A DNA stretch of 64,000 bases from Marvania coccoides (lineage: Eukaryota; Chlorophyta; Trebouxiophyceae; Chlorellales; Chlorellaceae). The stretch spans positions 923,501 to 987,500 of the forward strand of contig OY978098.1 in the NCBI GenBank assembly GCA_963854735.1, given 5' to 3'. The notes beneath the pieces were generated by a model. That model was not told the origin of the DNA, did no database searches, and saw only the letters and a program-made list of their open reading frames with translations. The translations under genes were made by a program, and so were the position numbers. Of this stretch, positions 43,566 through 54,084 are shown piece after piece (positions within the stretch are counted from its first letter, which is position 1; each line of letters begins with the position of its first letter).

Positions 43566-44609
43566 TTAAGAGGAGGAAGACCCGGAGGCGTAGCCTGCCA
43601 TCTGCGGGTTGTTGTGCGAGTTGGACGCTTTGTGGTTGGCGAACTTGACCACCAGCCGCTTGTGGGGCCCCACTTGGCGGCCGTGCAGGGTCGATATGGC
43701 CGCCAGCGCCTGTTGCTTGCTGGCAAACGTAAGGAAGGCGCAGCCCTTGGAGACCCCCGCCGAGCGCAGCACCGCTAGCTCCAGGATGTCACCAAACGGC
43801 GCAAACATGGGCCACAGATCCTGCTCGCCGGCCTCGAAGGGCACCTGCCCCACAAACAGCTTGTGGGCATAGACCCCTGGGTCAACAACGCCCAGCCCCA
43901 CCTTTCCTCCAGGTGGGTATAGCATGGGGCGCATGCCCACAATGGGGTACCCCACGAAGCGACCGTCTGGGCCCATGTATGCGCCCATTTGGTGGTGGGA
44001 CATGTACTGATGCGCCATGGCTGCTGCCGGATCGTGGTGCATGGCCATGACCTGGGGCATGTTCATGGTGGGGGGCATGGGGGGCACGGCGTGGTGGGTG
44101 CCATCAGCTGTGGATTAAAAAAAAATAAAAAATTTGTCGATAGTTGACAAATTAAATGTGAAAGTGTGTTTCAATATAAATTTCCAAATAATACAAATAA
44201 TAATAAATGTTGTTGCATTGAGGGTAGCAAATAAATTACTCACATGCGTCGCTCTGCTCTGCGAGGCTGTCGCTGGAGCCGCTGTTGTCGCCGCTGAGTC
44301 CGCCGCGGCGAGAGCTGGGCGCCGCGCCGCTGGAGGTCCCAGACGGCCCTCGGCGGCGCCTTCCCTGCGGCAACCCAGGCTGCAACCCACCTGGGCCCAT
44401 CGCCGCCATGGCTGCAGGGTGGGGCTGCGGGAACTGCGCTCCAGGGGGCATCATTGCCATGTGGTGTGCCATATCTGGGTGGTGTGCCATCGAATACACG
44501 CCTGGGGGGTAGACTGCGGGGTGGGGGATGAAAGGGATGGGCAGGGGGGCGACACCGCCGCTGCTGGGGCGCTTGGCCGACGACCTGCTGCTGCCTTGCG
44601 ATGCAGGGA

Positions 44610-44654
<45 letters not shown>

Positions 44655-45493
44655 AGTGCTGCTGCTGTTGCACTGACTGCGCGAGGCTGGTGGTGGTGGC
44701 GGACGTGTCCCTTGTGGGCTTTGCATCTGCAAATTTCACGACCAGCGGAATGTCTGTGCCAGGCATGACGTGCGCGTCGTGCAGCTGCTCAATGGCCGCC
44801 TCGCACGCCGCCCACTTAGTGTATCGCACGAACCCGCACTTGAACTGCTGCCCCTTTGAGCTGTTGTCCACCAAGTTTAGGTGCTCAACCTCTCCAAACT
44901 TGGCAAAGAGGGAGGCAAGGTCGCCCTCGGTGGTGCGCTTGGGGATCTGGATATGTGATGATGGTTATGAAAACGGGGCGAAAATTAGCGGAATACCATG
45001 GATGCTTTCGTGCTGAATTATATATTTGTCTTGAGGGGTATTATATTATAAACTCACCTGTCCGACAAACAGCTTCCTGGGGGCGATCGCGCTCTCCCCC
45101 GGCTGGCCCGTGACCTTCCTGGGGTTGGCAAACGTTACCACCAGCGGCCTGCCTTTGCTGCCCTCCAGCTGGTTGGTGGCGTTGAGTGCCTCCACCGCTG
45201 CCTCAGCGTCCGTCCACCGCTTGAACAGCACCATCGCACACCCGCGGCTCTTGTTGTCGGGGCCACGCACCAGCGTGATGGAGTCAATCTCGCCAAACTG
45301 TGAGAACAGAGGGAGCAGGTCCTGCTCTGATTTTGCAGTGGGCACTTGACCAACAAAGAGTCTAGGAATTCCAGCCACGGCCTGCGCGAACCGAAAGAGA
45401 CGGTTTGATGATCAAATCATTGTTATTTGGGGGAAGTTAGCGTGTAAACAGGCGCACCTGAGGCTCCTGGGGCGTCTGACTCGAGGTTGTCAT
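43566..45493 (-). CDS. CELF/Bruno-type RNA-binding protein with three RRMs
   Basis: Four exons on the minus strand, 45493-45458, 45381-45058, 44946-44244 and 44107-43566, give 534 residues. RRM1 (RLFVGQVPTAKSEQDLLPLF, SRGCAMVLF) and RRM2 (PKRTTEGDLASLFAKFGEVE, KCGFVRYTK) are adjacent. A long Gln/Pro/His/Met-rich linker follows, then RRM3 near the C-terminus (HKLFVGQVPFEAGEQDLWPM, GCAFLTFASKQQAL). This 2+1 layout is that of CELF/CUG-BP proteins and of the C3 subunit of the Chlamydomonas circadian complex CHLAMY1, so mRNA translation or stability control is likely. The linker contains 14 consecutive Gln encoded by an uninterrupted (CAG)14. The 12-residue first exon is short, and its ATG is the only sensible start. 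Confidence 0.85.
44611..44652. repeat. Pure (CTG)14 microsatellite = (CAG)14 on the coding strand
   Basis: 42 bases of uninterrupted CTG on the plus strand lie within the third exon of the CELF-like gene and encode 14 Gln. Shorter CTG runs flank it. Confidence 0.95.
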
Positions 45494-46337
45494 TAGAACA
45501 AAATTCTAAGCAGTGCTCGAATATTGGGCGAGTTCGGCGAGCTCCGCGGTGATCGATGGTATTCTAATTAGTCTGCACCAATTGCTTTTCCGTCCGTCCG
45601 CCCAGAGCCAAGAAATTACGCTGCCAGAAACCCCAATTCTCTTTACCAACCAGCCCAAACAAAGTCCAACCCGGCGTGCCAACCTCCAATTAATCCCATG
45701 AGCTGCTCTAATAGCACTTGATCGGGTCGAATTTAATCCGATTCAAGCGAAATTCCCGCTTTAGAAAAGCCCAGTCTTTCTTCCCCCATCTCTTTTTTTG
45801 AAAGCAGGCTGTCCTGTCATCCTAGTCGTATCCAAAGAGACTGATTGATCGCACCGAGGGCGGTGATTCCACCAGCGGTATGGGAGCACCCATGTATGTA
45901 TAAGCTTCTTCAAAAGTCGTTTTCCCCCCGCTGAACACCTACCCGAAGAAGTAGAAAGGGAATAGAGGGTCTGCATTTTCAGAAGAAAAAGTCCACAGCA
46001 ATATTATTCACAATATATTTCTAAATTTGGAAAAGGCCGCCATGCACTGCTGCAGGCTAGTACATTGTTTTTCTCTACCTCTGAAGGGAAAATGGCAGGC
46101 GTTATTCAGGGTATGTACGGTTCCTCTGCATGGGCAGTTCCTGGCCTATGCATGGAATGAAATTGGTACGAGCTAGGTTGAAATCAAGCCACCAACGGCT
46201 CTAAGAGCGACTCTTTTTTCTTCACCCAAAACAAAAAAAGTGCACCAAAATATATGAACCTTCGTGTTAAAATCTTATTTACAATTAATTTAAAATACAC
46301 CAAACGCCCAACTGCACACCGCATTCCGGATATTATC
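45494..46337. other. Divergent promoter region, CELF-like (minus) and GTPase (plus)
   Basis: About 840 bases between start codons. A 22-codon frame at 46092 (MAGVIQGMYGSS...) is probably an upstream ORF or chance. I see no domain-bearing gene. Confidence 0.45.
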
Positions 46338-47552
46338 ATGTTTTCTCGGCCGCCGAGCAATGTAATATATGCGAAACATGTCGCGCCGCCGTCCTTGACG
46401 GGCGCCCCGCTCGCCGCTTCCCCCCGCCCCAAAACCTACGACACAATGCCGCGGGAGCTGCTGCTGAGCCAACTCGTCCCTCCGCCGCGGCCCGCTCGCA
46501 GCTCCGCCGCCGCCGCCCGCACCTCGGTTATCTCCCGCGTGGCCCCTCAGTACCGATCTTCAAAGTCCCGGGGGAAGGCCCTGTTGCAGGGGCACCTCCG
46601 CCCCGCAGAGGCCGACGACCAGCTGCTGATCGACATCACCCAGGAGTTTGACACCAGCGCCAAGGGCGAAGGCATTGAGGCGGTGGGCATGGTGCAGTGG
46701 TACCCAGGCCACATCGCCAAAGCGGAGCGCGCGCTCAAGGAGCAGCTGAAAGCGGTGGACCTGGTGCTGGAGGTGCGCGATGGGCGCATCCCAATGTCAA
46801 CCCGCCACCCCCAGATCCCGCAATGGAGCGGCGGCAAACCCCGCCTGATGCTGCTCAACCGGCGCGACATGATCCCCGACGCCGCGGCAGGCGCGTGGAC
46901 GACGTTCTTTCGGCAGCGTGGGCACGACGTGCGGTGGACCAACGCGCATCGCGGCGACGGCGTGGCGGCACTCACAGAGGCGGCGGTGGCCGCCAGCGAG
47001 GCCATGAACGAGAAGCGGCTGAAGCGGGGGCTGCGCCCGCGCCCTGTGCGCGCGGTGGTGGTGGGATTTCCCAACGTGGGCAAGTCTGCGCTCATCAATC
47101 GGCTGCTGGGCCGGAGGATGGCTGACAGTGCCCCCCGGCCTGGGGTGACTCGCGTGCTCAAGTGGATGCGCATCGGGGGAGAGCTGGACCTGCTGGACGC
47201 CCCGGGAATCATCCCCATGTCGTTTAGAGACCAGCTGGCGGCGCAGCGGCTGGCGATGTGCAACGATATCGGAGAGGCTTCCTACGTGTCTTCCTCTGTG
47301 GCTGGCGCGCTGCTGGCCACAATGAAGGAGCTGCCTAACGGGGACGCGCTGATGCGGCGGGTGGAGGACCGGTACAAGCTCCACATGCGCAGCATGAACG
47401 AAGAAGAGTACGTTCACGCTGTGGGCGACAAGCTGTTCAACCGTGAGCCTGAGCGCGCGGGGCAGCGTATTCTCAAAGACTTCAGGTCGCTGGTGTTTGG
47501 GCCGGTGTGCCTGGAGATGCCGGACGCGTACTCGCATTACAAAGACGTCTGA
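46338..47552 (+). CDS. Circularly permuted YlqF/RbgA-type GTPase, organelle-targeted
   Basis: An uninterrupted frame gives 404 residues from the ATG at 46338. An in-frame ATG at 46254 would add 28 residues in AT-rich sequence and looks less likely. The Ser/Arg/Pro-rich first ~85 residues suggest plastid or mitochondrial import. The GTPase motifs appear in permuted order: VQWYPGHIAKAER (YlqF entry), G4 as LNRRDM (Arg where NKxD has Lys), then G1 GFPNVGKSALINRLLG, G2 PGVTR and G3 LLDAPGII. YlqF/RbgA proteins complete large ribosomal subunit assembly, so a role in organellar 50S maturation is expected. This is one of the few intronless genes here. Confidence 0.88.
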   Translation: MFSRPPSNVIYAKHVAPPSLTGAPLAASPRPKTYDTMPRELLLSQLVPPPRPARSSAAAARTSVISRVAPQYRSSKSRGKALLQGHLRPAEADDQLLIDITQEFDTSAKGEGIEAVGMVQWYPGHIAKAERALKEQLKAVDLVLEVRDGRIPMSTRHPQIPQWSGGKPRLMLLNRRDMIPDAAAGAWTTFFRQRGHDVRWTNAHRGDGVAALTEAAVAASEAMNEKRLKRGLRPRPVRAVVVGFPNVGKSALINRLLGRRMADSAPRPGVTRVLKWMRIGGELDLLDAPGIIPMSFRDQLAAQRLAMCNDIGEASYVSSSVAGALLATMKELPNGDALMRRVEDRYKLHMRSMNEEEYVHAVGDKLFNREPERAGQRILKDFRSLVFGPVCLEMPDAYSHYKDV

Positions 47553-47878
47553 AAAAGTAGTACTTGGTGTTTATTATGTTTTTTCTTTCTTCTGAATGTT
47601 GATGACGCTATATATTTTTATATATAAACTAAATTTACTTCTCATCTGCTCTGCAAGTTATATCTAGAAGAATTGGTGATGAGTAATGACTGTATGACAG
47701 TGGGGTTTTGTCCCCCGCTCTTATGATGCTGCCTCCATGTAGGAGGCCCTCAGCCCAATATGGTCCACAGATGACTCTCCCTGGTGCGCGATGGACAGCC
47801 GCCCCCTCTTGTCGGCCTCATTCTGCATCTCAGACGAGCGGGGAGTCTTCTCTGCCTTTCGCGCACTGCCAGCAGCAG
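47553..47878. other. Spacer between convergent GTPase and PH-domain genes
   Basis: About 325 bases. It includes a run of TATATATTTTTATATATAAA near 47608-47630. No gene. Confidence 0.5.
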
Positions 47879-48760
47879 TCAGCGAGCTGCGCAGGGGGGG
47901 GCAGCTGCGGTGATCTCAACGGCAGCAGCCTTGGGAGATGGATCCATCGCGGTTTTATTGGCGGAGTTCAGGGCAGTCTTGGTCGTCAAAGCCTCCTTTT
48001 CTGAAACCGCCTTCGTGGGAGTCGACGGGACAGGAACCAGCTGTTCGGCAGCTGCCACCGCCTGCACGGCGGCCACGGCGCCTTTCTTCTGCTTGGGAGT
48101 CGCTTCTTCCAGGCGGATGTGAGCGGCAGAGGACACCACGGCGGCAAACTCAGTAGGGAAGCACAACTGCGCCTCATCAGCGTTGTCGCCCATCAACGCC
48201 GCGATGTTGGCCTCGCTGCGCTCAAGCTGGTCCAGCAGCGCGGTGCGGGGGAGGGCCGCCTGGCGCAGCGCCGCCAGCCAGGCGGCGTGGACGGCGGGAG
48301 AGGGGCACATGAGGATGAAGAATTGATGTGTTAAGATGTAGGCGTAGTTGACGTGCAGGGTGATGGAAATGCAGAGGCTGGCATTTTTGCCAAGCTCCAG
48401 GCTGGAGCTCGCGGGCACCTCCACGCGGGCGCGCTCCAGAGGGATCAGCCCTGCCAGTTTCCTGGTGGCGGTGCGGTTTTTGAAATAAAACAGCGTGGAG
48501 CCCTGAATTCAAGGGAACATTAATTGATTCCCGGTTACGAAACTGCGAAATACGTTGCTCCACTCCACCTCAGTGCCAGGGTTGCCTTCCCCCTGGCTTA
48601 CAATAGCTGTGCTCACCTTGAGGGCGAAGAACCGCTCGGGGATTTTTGCCCAATCATGTTTTAGAATTTTGTCGATGCCGCCTGCATCGCTCTGCTTCTT
48701 GAGGACTCCAGCCTGGTCGGGAGCAGCCCAGAGGCACTGGAGGTCGGGTCCACCTAGCAT
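47879..48760 (-). CDS. PH-domain protein
   Basis: Two exons on the minus strand, 48760-48617 and 48502-47879, give 255 residues. A pleckstrin-homology domain fills residues ~15-135: GVLKKQSD at strand 1, IPERFFALKGSTLFYFKNRT in strands 2-4 (the exon junction lies between ALK and GST), and the closing helix VHAAWLAALRQ with the invariant Trp. The C-terminal ~110 residues are Ala/Lys/Thr-rich and disordered. Likely it binds phosphoinositides or a small GTPase at a membrane. No other domain shows a pathway. The start ATG lies 12 bases after an AT-rich leader. Confidence 0.78.
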
Positions 48761-49039
48761 ATTGTTTTTTAATTTTAACAAAACTCCTCGGTTTCTCCTT
48801 CAAAATATATTTTCAAATTTCTCCTTTCTTTCATGTTGACTAGAAGGTTTCAAAGGTTTCAAAGGTTTTACAGAGGTTTCACGTCTCCTACCGAGGTTTC
48901 CCCTATAGAGATCCGCAAGGCGACGTGCCACAAACCCCACCACAGTAAGGCAGAGCCCCCCCTCCTCCGTCGGATCAATCCCAGTTAATAGGCTCTGGCC
49001 CCTGCCCCCGAGTCCCCGACGGCGCGACCGACATAAAAA

Positions 49040-49121
49040 CAGGTGCATGACAGGCACAGGTGCATGACAGGCACAGGTGCATGCAGAAATGCAAATCATG
49101 CACAGAAATGTAAATCATGCA
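49040..49121. repeat. Two adjacent tandem repeat arrays (17-mer and 19-mer)
   Basis: CAGGTGCATGACAGGCA is present twice in full (49040-49056, 49057-49073) with a partial third copy. Immediately after, CAGAAATGCAAATCATGCA at 49084-49102 is repeated at 49103-49121 with one C/T change. Confidence 0.9.
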
Positions 49122-49388
49122 AGACGCTCCGGACGGCGAGATACGCGAACCCTCCGGCCAAGGTACAGGTCGGGCAAGCTGAGACGCCCCAGCCCCCTCT
49201 AGTCCACAGTGGTCACCCAACCCCTGGCATATACGGTTTTTGATGTACTACCCGGTATGGTCACTTCAAAATGTGCCACCCTGCCTAAAGGAAACACTGA
49301 CTCAGTGACTGACCCTACCCTGAGGTATAACTGCTTCCTATTAAAATCTTTACACTCCCGTCAACTATCATATGCACCCATTCATAAG

Positions 49389-49408
49389 TATGCCCAGTAC
49401 TGGGCATA
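49389..49408. repeat. Perfect 20-bp palindrome
   Basis: TATGCCCAGTACTGGGCATA equals its own reverse complement. The flanks extend the symmetry imperfectly (TTCATA on the left, TATGAA on the right, offset by 4 bases). The right arm carries the GGGCATATGAA core of the 31-bp intronic element. Confidence 0.9.
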
Positions 49409-49527
49409 TGAATAAAGAAAGTATGCCTGCCACCGAATTAGAAAATTTGACAAAGAAAAATTAATAAAAATAAAACAACAATATGACGCGATGTCAAGTG
49501 CTGGGATAAGTTTCTCCTTCTCACTGC

Positions 49528-50497
49528 TCAAGCCAGGGGCATGGCCGCCAGGACGGCAGCAGTGGCCAGGAAGCAAGCGGCCAGGTCGGTGCCCTTGACG
49601 GAGGATGGGGCCACGGGGGCGCTGGGGGTGGGCGAGGGCGTTGGGGAGGGGGGGGTATATGGAGTGGCATTGGCAGGGGCCAGCAGCACGGTGTCCATGG
49701 ACCACACCACAAGCTCACCGTTGCCGCACTTCTCCGGCACGGGGGTGGCGATGGCAGTGCCTTCAGGGCCCTGTACGGTCACTGTGCCGTCGGCATTGAC
49801 AGTGAGGGGCAGCTCGTAGTTGCTGCCGGACGTCACCAGGCTCGTGGGGAGTCCACCGTCGGCATTTTTCTTGCCGGCAGCAAAGAGAATGAGGGCCGTG
49901 TCGTTCTTGTATGCTTCCTGGACGAATGTGACAGCGTCCGTGCCCTCTTTCTTCCAGGCAGCATCGGAGGGGACCAGGGTGTAGATGGTGAAATTCTTGA
50001 TCAGCCCGGGGATGGCGGCGGCGTCAATCTCTGCAAGGCAACAGGAAGGAAGGAAGGAAGAGAAGGGTGGCCGTCAGGGCAAACTATTTGCACTCTTTCT
50101 GGCTCGTGGCCATGCTTATCTCGCGCATCTACGCGTCTGGCACTAGCTAGCTTGTGTACACGTCGGGCGGTTGGACAGCAATTGGCAGAATGAATAGCCA
50201 CTCACTTGTGGTGACGTTGGAAAATGCGGGCACAACCTCGCCGATGAAGGTGGGGAAGGTAGTTAGTAAATCGCTGGAGAGCTGGGGGCACACAACATCG
50301 ACGGCAGCGAGCAGCTCGCCAATGGTGGATTTACCATGGGCGGTGGTAGCGACCAGGGCTGCATTGAGACAGTTCGATAGGTGAACAGGGTGAGCAAAGG
50401 GCATGCCAACGAGGATTTAAGAGCAAGGGACGCGGGGCCATATGATGATTAAGGTGAGCTCACCCAAGAGGCCCACAAACACAGAAGCCTTGAACAT
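49528..50497 (-). CDS. Secreted fasciclin (FAS1) domain protein with GPI-type C-terminus
   Basis: Three exons on the minus strand, 50497-50464, 50358-50206 and 50030-49528, give 229 residues. A signal peptide (FKASVFVGLLGALVATTAHG) is followed by one FAS1 domain: STIGELLAAVDVV, then FTIYTLVPSDAAWKK in place of the usual TVFAPTDAAF, and the closing GELVVWSMDTVLLAP. A Pro/Ser/Thr segment (PPSPTPSPTPSAPVAPSS) leads into a hydrophobic end (AACFLATAAVLAAMPLA), as for GPI attachment. FAS1 proteins mediate adhesion or wall and matrix contact at the cell surface. Phases agree across both introns. Confidence 0.85.
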
Positions 50498-51108
50498 GAT
50501 GCCTGGATTTGGGGACAAAGAAAATAGCAGGCAAATTGAGTAAATGCAGAAGATGGGAGTTTCTCGAGTGACGTACGACAGCGTAGCAATATGAAAAAAA
50601 TGTCATTCTCTCAATAGAATAATTGTTGATTTTGGCGCGCCCAGGGTACCTGCTGAAGAAAGTTTTTTTTTCGTATGCCCAAAGAATGCATGGATGCACT
50701 TTATATATACGTTTCGCCGATAGACGACATGCATTGATAAAACATGGCAACACTGGTAAAAACCTTGATGAAAAACCCCAACAAATGTGGGCCATGACGA
50801 GCGCTGCAGCGGCCCTTTTCAACTCCTATTTTCAGCTGCCCAACATCTATCTGGAATGAATCATGTTCGTTGATTGCACGCCTGGTTCTTTATCCCAAGT
50901 TGTGTGATCTTTTTGGGGGTCCTTCTTGCGGTAAGAAAAGAAGAATCTTCCCCCACTTTTCAATTAATTTTATGTGTAGTTATATAAATAGACGGAGTGA
51001 AGAAATCCCCTTATATGCAAACAATGAAGCTCTTTCTTATATTTTTGAACATGTTGATCTGAAAAAATCACCACAGCGCGATCACGAATTTCCCAATTAA
51101 TACATAGC
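50498..51108. other. Divergent promoter region, fasciclin (minus) and EFR3 (plus)
   Basis: About 610 AT-rich bases between start codons. TATATAAATA at 50981-50990 (plus) is a candidate core promoter element. No gene. Confidence 0.5.
50981..50990 (+). promoter_or_regulatory. Candidate TATA element for EFR3
   Basis: TATATAAATA, 119 bp upstream of the EFR3 ATG. The support is position and sequence only. Confidence 0.35.
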
Positions 51109-53752
51109 ATGGACGTCAACTGCAACTGTTTCGGCGTGGCCACGGCCGCCAAAGTGCCAGTGAAGCGCTACAACCTCCTGGTCCCCGCGATCTTCCCTGT
51201 GACCGAGCCCAGCTGCAAGAAACCGCTGAGCATCGGCACTGAAAAAAACATCAAACGCCTGGGGGAGTATGCCGAGCGCAACGAACACCGCGTTCCCAAG
51301 GTAGGCGGCACAATTAAAATTCCCCACCGTCAGGGCAGCAGATACAATTACGAATATGTTTATTGACCCCCCACCCCACCCAAATGAAAGCAACACCCTC
51401 ACCCCCTCTTCCATACCCTCTTCCATACTTTCCATCACTGCTGTATAGGTCTCCAGGAGGCTGGCCAGGCGGCTCCACGCTGACCTCGCTCACGGCCGGC
51501 TGGGCTTTGTGCGCGTGGCAGTCGCCGCCTACGCCCATCTGGTCACCGTGGAAGACGGGCGGTTCGCGCGCCTTTGCGCAAAGGAGCTTGTCATCAAGTT
51601 TCCCTCCAAACCTTCCCATTTTTGGTCGCTGGGCCCCCGCCCTAAACCCGCCCGCCTGCCGCCCTCCTCAGCCCACCTGGGCAGCGTGGTGGGCGCGCTG
51701 GCCTCCCACGAAGACCCTGAAGCTCAGCGCTGGGGGCTGGAGCTGCTGCTGACCCTGCTGAAGCAGCAGGGATCGGCCGAATTTATCGAGAACTTCGAGG
51801 CGTTTGTGCCGCTGGTGTGCGCAAAGGCGGCGACGCGCGACGGCGGCGCCGTCGCCACGGTGGTCGCGGTTGCCCTGCAGGCGTTGCTGGAGCACCTGCG
51901 GTTTTGTTTCCGAATTTCTTACGTGTCTCAAAACCTAGACGCCATCACGTGGGCAGTGCTGGGCATCGTCGACGCCGAGGGCCAGGGCGCCACATACGCT
52001 TCCGCCGTGGAAGCTCTGGCGGCCGGGGTCAACCCGTTGGCCCTTTCCAAGCAGTCCATCGGCGCCCGCGTGGGGGCGTCTTCCCCTGGGCTGGCAGCCC
52101 TGCTGGTGTACCGAGAGCTGGGCTACATGACGCGGGACGCTGCCGAGGGACAAAAGGTGCTGGAGCACCTGTTCCGGTACCTGGATGAGCGCCCAGAGGG
52201 TTGGACAGGCAGCATCGCTCTGGACACTGGACTGGGGGTCATGCGAGACGCCTGCTCAGCAGAACACCAGCGGTACCTGCTGGCGTCGGCGCTGATGGCG
52301 CACGCCGGCGCCGCGTCGTGTCTGCCGCCGCTGCAGCGCGCCGGGGTGGTGGCGCAAGCCGCGAAAGACGGGGCTGCGCTGGAGCAGGGTATGGTGCCGT
52401 GGGCGTTGGTGCTGGCGCTGCAAGAGATGCCCAAGGTGCTGGTGGACGCAGACACAGCGCGAAAAACCGCTAATGCAGAGGAGGCGGCGGCGGCAGCGGC
52501 GCTGGAGGCAGCTGCATTGGCTGCGGTGAGCTCGCTGGCCGGAAAAGTCGGCAGCCGGCTGCAGCTGACATCGGTGCTGGGGGCGGCGCTCAGTCGGGTG
52601 GCGGGACCTATCCCTGCGGCTGCCGCATCGCTGCGCTGCTGCGCTGCGGCTGCTGCAGCCTACGAGGGTCTGGCGGAGGAGCAGCAGGCGGCAGCAGGCC
52701 CTGCCCCGCACCTTTCAAATGCCATGCTGCGTGCCGCTCTGGGGGTGTGCCTGCAGCGCGAACCGGAGCTGCGTATTCTTGCTCACACAGTGTTGACTTC
52801 TGCATTTAAGGGAGTTCCTCCTGGTTCCTACCCCCGTCAAATTCATTTAGTTCTGTCTGCGTTATGGCATGAGGCTGGGCTGCCAGACAACACCCCGGCG
52901 TGCTTTGCAGCGATGGACGCCATGCTGGCGGCGGCAATGGAGGCCGGGGCGGGTGGCACAGAGGGCGCGCTGCGGTTGAGCCAGTTTGCAACGGCGCTGC
53001 AGGCCGAGGCAGTGGCGGCGGAAAAAGGAGAAGGACGCTTGGCCGGTGTGTCTCCTGCGCAGCGGTGGGCGGTGGCGGCGTTATGCGGCTGCATGTGGGA
53101 GCGGCTGGCTCAGCGCCTGGACTGCCCTGCGCTCGCCAAACTGTCGTTACTTTGCGGCAGCGGCGGTACCAAACCTAAGAATGGTGCTGGCGCGGCGTGG
53201 TCGCTGCCGAGCTTGCATTTGACCGCGCCAGGGCTGGAAACGATCATTCCCAGCGCCACCTCATTCACCGCAGCAGACCACGAGGCCGCTGAGCGGCTGC
53301 TAGCAGGGTGGAGCGTCGACTCATCCCACGCTTGGTTGACCCGCGCCAAAGCTGCCTTTGCGGGAGTTCCTGGCTTCAGTGGATTCGGAGAGGGCGAAAT
53401 GACGGCTTTTGTGCCGCTGCCGCTCGCGTCCATTGCGCCCCACGTGACCCTGGCTGCTGCATCATTGGTAGAGGCGGGTGGGAGAGGCAGTGGAGCGGCA
53501 GCAGGGCAGGCGCTCAGCCCGCAGGCGCGCCGACTCCAGGCTGCTCTGGCTGCTAGGACAGTGCCGGGGGCATTATTGGTGGCCGAAAAAAATGGGGAGC
53601 CAGCAAGAATAGATGTGAAGAACCCAAAACAGCCGGCGGTAGCAGCGGAAAACCCGTTGCCTGAAGGGGGAGACTCGCTGGGGGCTCCCAAGTCTCTGGC
53701 GGAGGTGTTTGTCAGCGTGGAAATGGCCCTCTCCCGGGTGGCAAATGTGTAA
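51109..53752 (+). CDS. EFR3: EFR3-like plasma-membrane scaffold for PI4-kinase
   Basis: Two exons, 51109-51300 and 51449-53752, give 831 residues. The N-terminus MDVNCNCFG has the short Cys cluster that is palmitoylated in EFR3, followed by VKRYNLLVPAIFP and KRLGEYAERNEHRVPKVSRR, which line up with the conserved start of EFR3/SRL2 proteins. The rest is an armadillo-like helical rod. The last ~200 residues are Ala/Gly-rich and poorly conserved-looking. EFR3 anchors the PI4KIIIalpha complex (with TTC7/YPP1) at the plasma membrane to make PI4P. Length fits the family (800-1000). The second exon is one long uninterrupted frame. Confidence 0.82.
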
Positions 53753-54084
53753 AAGCCTAAAACCAATACATCGGAAACTTCTTGGAAGGCATTTTGTGAC
53801 GTTGGGAGTTCCTATCTTTCTTTTGTTCACGCGCGTGGGGCTCCTGCCCTTCGCGCTAGGCATAACCTTGCCCTGCGAGCGCAGTCAGTTTATTTAATAA
53901 CGCAGAAAACGTGAAAGCTGCTTTGTAACGCCGCGGTGGGAGCGAACGAGTTAAAAAAAGTTCAAAACACCTCTCCCGCGCTGCAACTAAAAATACCAAA
54001 AGCATCATTTGATTTCGCACCCACCTCGCAGCGAGCTGCCCAGTCCTTTTGCCAATCATATACAGCGGAAAACGAGCCGACACC
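53753..54084. other. Spacer, EFR3 3' end and GATA gene promoter
   Basis: About 330 bases between two genes on the plus strand. No feature recognised. Confidence 0.45.

Larger units (their letters stand above)
48761..49527. other. Repeat-rich intergenic segment of unusual composition
   Basis: About 770 bases between the PH-domain start and the fasciclin stop. Unlike other spacers it is moderately GC-rich and built of short direct repeats (AGGTTTCA-type at 48845-48900, 17-mers and 19-mers at 49040-49121) and a palindrome (49389-49408). No protein-coding frame is supported. It may be a decayed mobile element. Confidence 0.5.

Noticed and set aside
45761..45976. 71-codon frame on the minus strand in the CELF/GTPase promoter region
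   Set aside because: No ATG in good context, no homology, and mixed composition typical of spacer.
46092..46158. Short ATG frame with a strong donor-like GTATGT as a first exon of the GTPase gene
   Set aside because: No acceptable acceptor lies between it and the GTPase ATG in a matching phase.
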